Part shown: piece by piece, positions 8,301 through 15,628 of the stretch | Layout of the letters: every line of letters begins with the position of its first letter | Position numbering within the stretch: position 1 is the first letter of the stretch | Notes under the pieces: generated by a model | Told to the model about the DNA's origin: nothing | The model's input: the letters and a program-made list of their open reading frames with translations, nothing else | Databases searched by the model: none | Translations under genes and position numbers: made by a program | NCBI RefSeq assembly: GCF_022346545.1 | Contig: NZ_JAKRNU010000005.1 | Span: forward strand, 124,001-188,000 | From: Sporosarcina sp. ACRSM | GTDB lineage: Bacteria > Bacillota > Bacilli > Bacillales_A > Planococcaceae | DNA: 64,000 bases | Direction: 5' to 3'

Positions 8301-8343
8301 AACAGTCCAGGAAGTCTAGTGAGATAAGACTTCCTGGACTGTT
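8301..8343. terminator. Long perfect hairpin after the fRMsr gene
   Basis: A 17-bp perfect stem, AACAGTCCAGGAAGTCT (8301-8317) with its complement at 8327-8343, and a 9-nt loop. The T-run is short on either strand (TTT on plus, TTTT on minus). It probably ends the fRMsr transcript. Confidence 0.6.
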
Positions 8344-8389
8344 TAACTTGCTTCAGCAAATCTGTTTGTACTGAGAGCGAAGCGTTAGC

Positions 8390-8475
8390 TACAGAAGTTC
8401 CTACTTCTCTAAGTGGTGAGATGAATGCTGGACATGCATGCAATTCAGTGGGGGCTCAAACCCCAGCCGATTAGA
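8390..8475 (+). repeat. Omega-RNA-like / IS200-IS605 right-end-like element, copy 3
   Basis: A plus-strand segment aligning with the core of the elements at 493-607 and 29098-29200. In order it shows CAGAAGT, a CTACTT-N4-AAGTGG hairpin, GATGAATG, CAGTGGG and a GGGG-N6-CCCC hairpin. The terminal inverted repeat of the other copies is not recognisable here. Further 3', at about 8545-8556, the string AAGCCTCCGGCG also occurs just after the core in the 29-kb copy. The element lies in the same orientation as, and just after, the fRMsr gene. Origin from an IS200/IS605 right end is inferred from remembered family features. Confidence 0.45.
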
Positions 8476-8559
8476 ATTAGAGGTACTCAGGCTAAGATCG
8501 CCGCGTCCAGAAAGTGCCTGGGTGACCAACAACCTGTTGGCCCAAGCCTCCGGCGTATT

Positions 8560-9774
8560 TTACTTTTCTATTTTTGCCAACTGTTGTTCCAACTTCATGA
8601 ATGCCGACTCCATATCTTGGATTAAATCATCCGCGTGTTCAAGACCGACCGATAAGCGCAATAAGGAATCTGAGATACCCATGTGGAGCCTTTCATCCTC
8701 TGGAACACTGGAATGGGTCATCGTTGCCGGGTGTTGAATCAACGTTTCCGCATCACCTAGACTCACCGCAATTTTAATAAGTGCAAGGTGGTCCATAAAC
8801 AATTGAGCTTCTTTTTTCCCGCCCTTCACCGTAAACGAAATAAGTCCTCCACCGGCCCTCATCTGATGCTTCGCAATGTCATATTGTGGATTTTCCGGAT
8901 CGAATGGATAAAAAACTTCCTCTACCAGTTTCTGCCCTTTTAAATAGCGGATCAATTTTTCTGCATTCGCTGTATGGCGTTCCATTCGGACCGATAATGT
9001 TTTTAACCCCCGAAGCAATAACCATGCATCAAACGGGGACATGATCCCCCCATAATCCTTTTGAATCGTCAGGCGGATCGATTCCATCTCTTCTTTATCA
9101 TTGCCGACCAATAGCCCTGCAATGACATCACCATGTCCATTTATATACTTGGTAGCACTATGGACGACGAAATCGGCACCGATATCGATCGGATTTTGCA
9201 AATAAGGGGAGCAGAATGTATTATCCACAACTACACGGATCCCATGCCGCCTCGCTACATTGACGACCGCATGCAAATTCACAAGCTCCATCGTCGGGTT
9301 GATCGGTGTTTCGACATAGATACAAACGGTCTCTGGTTTAATGAACGATTCGATGTCCTCTTCGGTTTCCATTTTGATCAAATCGTGACTAATGTCATAC
9401 TTCCGTTGCATAATGCCGAGTAGACCGAATGTGCAACCATAAATTCCTCGGGAACAAAGAATATGATCGCCTGCCTTTGTTAAGTGAACTAAAACCGAAC
9501 TGACCGCAGCCATCCCCGATCCGAATGCAAGCGTACCTTCTCCATTCTCAAGCGCCGTCATTCGATCTTCCAAAACGCGTACCGTTGGATTACCGAGCCT
9601 CGAGTAAATATTCCCTTCTTCCATCCCGGCAAACCGATTCTCACCTTGAATCGCCGTGTCAAATGAAAAAGTCGAAGTCTGATAGAGTGGAACAGCAAGA
9701 CTTCCATGGTGCATAGCTTCTTCATAACCTTCGTGTACAACGAGCGTATCCTTATGGTTTTCCCGTTCTTTCAT
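8560..9774 (-). CDS. mgl: Methionine gamma-lyase
   Basis: A 404-residue Cys/Met-metabolism PLP enzyme (fold type I). The PLP lysine is about residue 209 in SATKYINGHGD. The cysteine in the IYGCTFG loop (about residue 117) is the residue that sets methionine gamma-lyase apart from cystathionine gamma-synthase and beta-lyase, which usually have another residue there. The expected reaction is L-methionine to methanethiol, 2-oxobutanoate and ammonia. The start follows AGGAGGGG. A good cre site (9796-9809) lies between the start and a hairpin at 9819-9858, so repression by CcpA is likely. Cystathionine lyase activity cannot be excluded from sequence. Confidence 0.82.
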   Translation of the reverse strand: MKERENHKDTLVVHEGYEEAMHHGSLAVPLYQTSTFSFDTAIQGENRFAGMEEGNIYSRLGNPTVRVLEDRMTALENGEGTLAFGSGMAAVSSVLVHLTKAGDHILCSRGIYGCTFGLLGIMQRKYDISHDLIKMETEEDIESFIKPETVCIYVETPINPTMELVNLHAVVNVARRHGIRVVVDNTFCSPYLQNPIDIGADFVVHSATKYINGHGDVIAGLLVGNDKEEMESIRLTIQKDYGGIMSPFDAWLLLRGLKTLSVRMERHTANAEKLIRYLKGQKLVEEVFYPFDPENPQYDIAKHQMRAGGGLISFTVKGGKKEAQLFMDHLALIKIAVSLGDAETLIQHPATMTHSSVPEDERLHMGISDSLLRLSVGLEHADDLIQDMESAFMKLEQQLAKIEK

Positions 9775-9795
9775 AACCGAACACCCCTCCTATTT

Positions 9796-9809
9796 AGTAA
9801 GCGCTTTCT
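9796..9809. promoter_or_regulatory. Probable cre (CcpA) site before mgl
   Basis: AGTAAGCGCTTTCT matches the cre consensus TGTAARCGNTTWCA except at the two outermost bases. It sits 5' of the mgl ribosome site, where CcpA would act as a roadblock or operator. ccpA is at 23044-24045 in this window. Confidence 0.6.
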
Positions 9810-9818
9810 CGGAATTCC

Positions 9819-9858
9819 AGCAAATAGCCGCCACCTCTGCTCGTGTCGGCTATTTGCT
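9819..9858. terminator. Perfect 12-bp hairpin between dgcP and mgl
   Basis: AGCAAATAGCCG (9819-9830) and CGGCTATTTGCT (9847-9858) with a 16-nt loop. There is no good T-run, so it may be a weak terminator of dgcP or a structured part of the mgl leader. The rest of 9859-9985 shows no feature I can name. Confidence 0.45.
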
Positions 9859-9985
9859 AGTTACTACTGGGTCCTGAGCTAGTTACACGCTGCAGAACTT
9901 GAACGTCATTGCGCAGAGAACAAATGGATTCCCTTACTTTCATTTTACACCTAAAGGAGGAGAAGGAACAGGCTCAATGCCTATT

Positions 9986-11851
9986 TCAAAGCTTCAAGAT
10001 CGAGGGTTGATGGATCATCAATTGGTTTTTCCCGCTTTCTTTAGCCGAATAGAGTGCTTTGTCGGCGGTTTGGAAGATATCCAAAAAGGTCATTGGCATT
10101 TCAGAAGTCCAGCAACTGATTCCAGCTGATATTGTCACTCTCGGCTCTGTCACCGTAGGAATCACTTGAATAAGCCGCTTGGAAAAGTGGATTCCTTCAT
10201 CCAATGTACTCGAAGGCAAATAGACTGCTATCTCCTCGCCTCCCCACCGCGCTGCTATCCCTTTCCCCTCGACTTCTGCCAAGATGGTCGTCGAAATTTG
10301 CCTCAGCACAGCATCACCAGTCGAATGCCCGTAGGTGTCATTTACTTGCTTAAAATCATCAACATCCACTAAAAGAAAAGCACCTGCTTCCTCATTTGAA
10401 ATGGAACGTTCGATCATCTCATCTAAATAATTTCGAGTGTACAATTTTGTTAAATGATCCTTATCCACGAGTTCCTGTAATTGATCTCGCAACATGGAGT
10501 TTGCTAGGGCAAGAGAGGAATGGCTAATCAAAGCTTGCATGAGCTTAAAGCTATCGAAAGAGAAATAATAAGGATCTGCGTGCAGTAGTAGAATAAACCC
10601 TGTCATTTTTTCTTGGTTCATGATCGGAATCGCAATAAGTGATTCATAAACTGATGTCACGTTCTTCATGCTGTCGAATCTCGCGTCAAACAGCGCCTCT
10701 TTACCATTCTTCAAATACGCGGAGGCAAAAGTGAGATATGTTTGGCCGGCTCCGTTATGAAATACTTCCGAGCTTAATGGTGAAATAACATCATTTCCAT
10801 TTTCATCGTAAAAGCAGAATGCGATTTCTTCCGGCTGGAATGCTTTGATGAATTGTTGTTTTAAAAAAGAAAGCATTTCATCAAATTGCATATGGCTATT
10901 CAATTTTCTCGATGTTTCATTCACAAGCTGTAAATCCTCGATCACCCGGTGGGATTGTGCATATAGACTTGCATTTTCCAATGCATTCCCCGCTGTATTC
11001 GCGACCATCCGTATGAAGTTTTTCTCGCTCAAAGAATATTCGAATTCAATAGGCGCATTGATTTGGAGCACACCGTAAATCCCTTGTCTGCCTTTGATCG
11101 GCGCATTGATCAGTTTAGTGTCTGTTTCAGGCAATCGCTCCATGGTCACTTTTCCGGAAACATAGGCATCGATCGCAGACGGTCTTTCATTCATATAATC
11201 GAATAGCTTATAGGTATGCTTTCGCTCATTTTGATCATGAGATAATAACAGTTCAATGTCGAACGTCGGAAAGGATTCTTTGACTACTTCGATAATCCCA
11301 TCAAGAATCACGTCTCTTTCCATCGTCGAATTGAACAGCTCTGTTACACGAAATAGCCGTCTGAAACTTCTCTCTTCCTTGACAAGGAATACCATTTTCT
11401 TAATCAGTTGGATGACTTTGCTCACGATTTCCTCCAACTCCTGTAAAAATGACGTTTCCCTAAACGCTTTCCAATGGCCCGTCGATTTCACAAGCAAAAG
11501 ACCTAATATTTCGCCTTTGCCGTTCCGGAATGCAAGATAATCATCCGCATACGCAAATCCCTTTTCATGAAAAGGAGTAAGAAAAGCGTTTGAACTTTTG
11601 GTTTCATCTATTTCCAAAGGACTATACGGAATCACATCATTTCTCATCAATGTATATGTGCGCCCTGAGAGTTGTATAAAGTTATTGTTCGAAAAGATGA
11701 AAAAGTCTGCATGCTCGATGCCGAAATGCCTGAACAGCTTCGGCCGCAACACTTCAAACCATTGTTCATAAGATTGGACTGCGATGTCTTCCGTCCATAA
11801 ATACAGCAGTTCACTTTTTATTTGCAACATTGTCATTTGATGATCTATCAT
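9986..11851 (-). CDS. dgcP: Diguanylate cyclase with GAF region, DgcP-like
   Basis: A 621-residue soluble protein: an N-terminal sensory part with GAF-like segments (about residues 30-440) and a C-terminal GGDEF domain (about 450-615). In the GGDEF domain LLVDVDDFKQVNDTYGHSTG gives the metal-binding aspartate and the catalytic loop is RWGGEEIAVYLP, so GGEEI replaces GGDEF. The segment where an RxxD inhibitory site would sit reads EGKG, so product inhibition is probably absent. No membrane helix is seen, which suits a protein sensing cytoplasmic signals and making c-di-GMP. The start at 11851 follows GGGGTGAT; the longer frame lacks a ribosome site. The position before rpsD matches dgcP (ytrP) of B. 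subtilis. Confidence 0.9.
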   Translation of the reverse strand: MIDHQMTMLQIKSELLYLWTEDIAVQSYEQWFEVLRPKLFRHFGIEHADFFIFSNNNFIQLSGRTYTLMRNDVIPYSPLEIDETKSSNAFLTPFHEKGFAYADDYLAFRNGKGEILGLLLVKSTGHWKAFRETSFLQELEEIVSKVIQLIKKMVFLVKEERSFRRLFRVTELFNSTMERDVILDGIIEVVKESFPTFDIELLLSHDQNERKHTYKLFDYMNERPSAIDAYVSGKVTMERLPETDTKLINAPIKGRQGIYGVLQINAPIEFEYSLSEKNFIRMVANTAGNALENASLYAQSHRVIEDLQLVNETSRKLNSHMQFDEMLSFLKQQFIKAFQPEEIAFCFYDENGNDVISPLSSEVFHNGAGQTYLTFASAYLKNGKEALFDARFDSMKNVTSVYESLIAIPIMNQEKMTGFILLLHADPYYFSFDSFKLMQALISHSSLALANSMLRDQLQELVDKDHLTKLYTRNYLDEMIERSISNEEAGAFLLVDVDDFKQVNDTYGHSTGDAVLRQISTTILAEVEGKGIAARWGGEEIAVYLPSSTLDEGIHFSKRLIQVIPTVTEPRVTISAGISCWTSEMPMTFLDIFQTADKALYSAKESGKNQLMIHQPSILKL

Positions 11852-11987
11852 GCAATCACCCCGATTTCGTGAATAAGAAAATTTATATAATGTGTATAGG
11901 TTTAACCTCATTCTAATACATTAGAACTAGATAATCCATCTATTTTCACAACTCAGATTGTGAACTCTGGAAATGGTTGGTTAATAC

Positions 11988-12016
11988 TTGACTCCTTACT
12001 TAGTCCTTGTTATGAT
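11988..12016 (+). promoter_or_regulatory. Strong sigma-A promoter of rpsD
   Basis: TTGACT (11988-11993), 17 nt, TATGAT (12011-12016). Initiation near 12023 gives a leader of about 185 nt. Confidence 0.85.
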
Positions 12017-12022
12017 AAATCT

Positions 12023-12208
12023 TGTGTAAAATAGTTGCAGCAGTTGTGTGTTTCGAATCGTCCAGTCTATTCCTTTTGACAAAGGTGTATCGTGTAACCT
12101 TTTGGCTGCAAAGGCGAAGATGCAAGATGATAGAATGGCATTCGGATTGAACACATCTGGTTCTTATTTTACAACAAAATAAAACCAAAAACAGAGGAGG
12201 AGTCATTC
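12023..12208 (+). promoter_or_regulatory. Long rpsD leader, probable S4 autoregulatory region
   Basis: About 185 nt between the promoter and the rpsD start contain no convincing ORF. It ends with a strong GAGGAGGAG ribosome site. In Firmicutes the rpsD leader binds S4 and represses its own translation. I infer the same here from position and length; I did not fold it. Confidence 0.45.
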
Positions 12209-12811
12209 ATGGCTCGTTATACAGGTCCATCTTGGAAACTGTCCCGTCGTCTTGGAATTTCACTTTCAGGCACTGGGAAAGAAATCGAAAAACGTCCTTA
12301 CGCACCAGGACAACACGGTCCTAACCAACGTAAAAAACTTTCCGAATACGGAATGCAATTACAAGAGAAACAAAAACTTCGTTTCATGTTCGGTGTAAAC
12401 GAACGTCAATTCAAAACGATCTTCAACAAAGCTGGTAAAATGCCTGGTAAACACGGTGAGAACTTCATGATCCTTCTTGAAACTCGCTTGGACAACCTCG
12501 TATACCGCATGGGTCTTGCTCGCACTCGTCGTGCAGCTCGCCAACTTGTTAACCACGGCCATGTTATGGTTGATGGCAAACGCGTTGACATCCCATCTTA
12601 CAGCGTAAAACCGGGTCAAGAAATTTCTCTTCGCGAGAAATCCCAAAATCTTGACATCGTAAACGAAGCAATCGAAGTGAACAACTATGTTCCTGAATAC
12701 GTTTCTTTCAACGCTGATACTAAAGTTGGTCAATTCATCCGTCTACCTGAGCGTAGCGAACTTTCAGCAGAAATTAACGAAGCACTTATCGTTGAGTTCT
12801 ACTCTCGTTAA
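12209..12811 (+). CDS. rpsD: 30S ribosomal protein S4
   Basis: A 200-residue primary 16S rRNA-binding protein of the small subunit body. It begins [20 protein letters not shown], has the S4 N-terminal domain, and carries an S4 RNA-binding domain in the second half ([19 protein letters not shown], then [17 protein letters not shown]). Length equals the Bacillus S4, without a zinc-binding cysteine cluster. The start codon follows GAGGAGG. Codon use is that of a highly expressed gene, unlike the neighbours. It is monocistronic between the promoter at 11988 and the terminator at 12823. Confidence 0.98.
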   Translation: MARYTGPSWKLSRRLGISLSGTGKEIEKRPYAPGQHGPNQRKKLSEYGMQLQEKQKLRFMFGVNERQFKTIFNKAGKMPGKHGENFMILLETRLDNLVYRMGLARTRRAARQLVNHGHVMVDGKRVDIPSYSVKPGQEISLREKSQNLDIVNEAIEVNNYVPEYVSFNADTKVGQFIRLPERSELSAEINEALIVEFYSR

Positions 12812-12822
12812 TCGCTTCACCC

Positions 12823-12852
12823 AAAAAGAGTCCTTCACAGGGCTCTTTTTTT
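12823..12852 (+). terminator. Terminator of rpsD
   Basis: AAAAAGAGTCC / GGGCTCTTTTTTT hairpin followed by a seven-T run. Confidence 0.9.
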
Positions 12853-12901
12853 CATGCACTTCGTGTACAATGAAGACATTCTACATAAATGAGGTGGCAA
12901 T

Positions 12902-13714
12902 ATGAAACTGATTTCAATTTGTCCAAGTAATACAGAATTGCTGGCCTATCTAGGCCTTGTCGATCAACTTGTGGCCGTTGATGATTTTTCTGACTGGCCT
13001 ACAAGCATTCAAACCCTTCCCCGACTCGGACCGGATTTATCCATCGATATGGATAAGTTGGAGCAATACAAGCCTGATTTAGTGCTTGCATCGCTTAGTG
13101 TACCTGGGATGGAAAAAAATGTGGAGGAACTGCAAAAGCGCAATATCCCCCATATCGTCCTCGATCCGCATTGCCTGGATGATATCGCCGCCAATCTCCT
13201 ACTAGTTGGACAGGCATGCGGCATTGAAGAACGGGCCCAACTAATTCGAGATGAGTTCTTGTCGTTTATCGACAAAATGAAAGCGCGTGCTACAAGCGTA
13301 GCAACATCGCCGCGACTTTACTGGGAATGGTGGCCAAAACCGGTGTTCACACCGGGCTCTACCAACTGGCTCGCTGAAATTAGTGCGATTGCAGGTGGCT
13401 CCAACGAATTCAGCGATGTCGAACTCGCCAGTGTCCAAACCGATTGGGAGGATGTCTTGCAAAGGGATCCTGATTACATTCTACTTGCCTGGGTTGGCGT
13501 CCGACCAGAAAAAGTGAAAAAAGAAGTGGTATTGAAACGACCAGGTTGGCAAGAACTTGAAGCGATTCGCAGCGGACGTTTCTCAATTATGGAAGAAGCG
13601 TTGTATTGCCGCCCTTCCCCCCGATTGCTTGAAGGAGCGTTAAAATTGGGAAATATGATTCACCCAGAAATTTACGGTAATTTGGAACTACCGGATTGGG
13701 TTGCAAACAAATAA
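12902..13714 (+). CDS. Cobalamin-binding-like protein (helical-backbone metal receptor fold)
   Basis: A 270-residue protein of the BtuF/FhuD periplasmic-binding family (PF01497 type). Family segments are MKLISICPSNTELLAYLGL at the N-terminus, the YKPDLVLASLS strand-helix and WEDVLQRDPDYILLAWVG. It has no signal peptide or lipobox and no ABC permease or ATPase gene nearby, so it does not look like an ordinary transporter receptor. A cytoplasmic corrinoid-binding role is possible but is inference. The start follows GAGGTGGCAAT. A bidirectional hairpin at 13719-13758 separates it from convergent tyrS. Confidence 0.7.
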   Translation: MKLISICPSNTELLAYLGLVDQLVAVDDFSDWPTSIQTLPRLGPDLSIDMDKLEQYKPDLVLASLSVPGMEKNVEELQKRNIPHIVLDPHCLDDIAANLLLVGQACGIEERAQLIRDEFLSFIDKMKARATSVATSPRLYWEWWPKPVFTPGSTNWLAEISAIAGGSNEFSDVELASVQTDWEDVLQRDPDYILLAWVGVRPEKVKKEVVLKRPGWQELEAIRSGRFSIMEEALYCRPSPRLLEGALKLGNMIHPEIYGNLELPDWVANK

Positions 13715-13718
13715 ACCG

Positions 13719-13758
13719 AAAAAGGCTATTTCCTTTACAATCAGGAAAATAGCCTTTT
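13719..13758. terminator. Bidirectional terminator between the BtuF-like gene and tyrS
   Basis: AAAAGGCTATTTCC pairs with GGAAAATAGCCTTTT, with A and T tracts on both sides, serving the convergent genes. Confidence 0.85.
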
Positions 13759-13772
13759 CGTTACTTAAGAAA

Positions 13773-15095
<1,323 letters not shown>

Positions 15096-15104
15096 CTAGC
15101 ACTC

Positions 15105-15350
15105 CAAAAAAGACAGCAAAAAGTCCCTGCACGATTATCACAATCATGCAGGGACGCTAATTCTATCATTAACGCGGTACCACCCGGCTTGAGAAAAGTT
15201 TTCTCCGCTCAACACGCCCTATCGCTGCGCATGCGTCACACTCCAGAACTGTAATTCATGATCGTGGTCCGAGTGACTTTCACCAACCGTCACCTCTCTA
15301 AATACGGATCCCACACCACTACTGCGGTTCTTTCATTATGCGAAAAAATA
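15105..15350 (-). promoter_or_regulatory. Tyrosine T-box riboswitch
   Basis: On the minus strand the leader carries the AGAGAGGTGACGGTTGGTG part of stem I, a specifier loop with GAATTACAG (UAC, Tyr), and the T-box bulge sequence GGGTGGTACCGCG (complement near 15174-15188). A terminator follows with stem GTCCCTGCA...TGCAGGGAC (15131-15155) and a T-run. Uncharged tRNA-Tyr would stabilise the antiterminator and switch on tyrS. Confidence 0.93.
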
Positions 15351-15360
15351 TATAAGACTC

Positions 15361-15388
15361 ATTCTATCCTATATTTTAACTTTGTCAA
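15361..15388 (-). promoter_or_regulatory. Sigma-A promoter of the tyrS T-box transcript
   Basis: Minus strand TTGACA (15383-15388), 16 nt, TAGAAT (15361-15366). Confidence 0.75.
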
Positions 15389-15415
15389 ATAATTTCGATT
15401 GGCGAATACAAAATA

Positions 15416-15424
15416 TGCTATAAT
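15416..15424 (+). promoter_or_regulatory. Extended -10 promoter of the PBP gene
   Basis: TGCTATAAT has a perfect -10 with the extended TGN; no good -35 at 17 nt. It lies next to the divergent tyrS promoter. Transcription would make a leader of about 200 nt. Confidence 0.55.
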
Positions 15425-15492
15425 GGGTTAGATTTCAGCAAGTCACTACCAGCTAAGAAGAACCAATCCGTATATACAGAAATCTATAAAGA

Positions 15493-15625
15493 TATGAGGG
15501 AGGTGAAAGCCGTTAGCCAAATCTTATGCTTGTCATATACCACATCGGGTATACGCTTCGGCAAAAGCAGGCACGATGAAGCAGGAAGCAAACAAGGCCT
15601 ATAGATTTTTATAGGTTTTTGGCAA
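15493..15625 (+). promoter_or_regulatory. Structured leader of the PBP gene with attenuator-like hairpin
   Basis: A leader with ATGAGGGAGGTGAAAGCCG (15494 on), an ATACC/GGTAT hairpin, a GCTT-N6-AAGC hairpin and the motif GATGAAGCAGGAAGC. It ends in CCTATA-N6-TATAGG followed by five T (about 15598-15620). The last hairpin would act as an intrinsic terminator directly before the PBP start. A 37-codon frame (15493-15604) covers the same stretch. The GAAGCAGGAAGC box recalls the omega-RNA scaffold of IS200/IS605 elements. Whether this is an attenuator, a leader peptide region or a transposon relic is open. Confidence 0.35.
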
Positions 15626-15628
15626 CGG

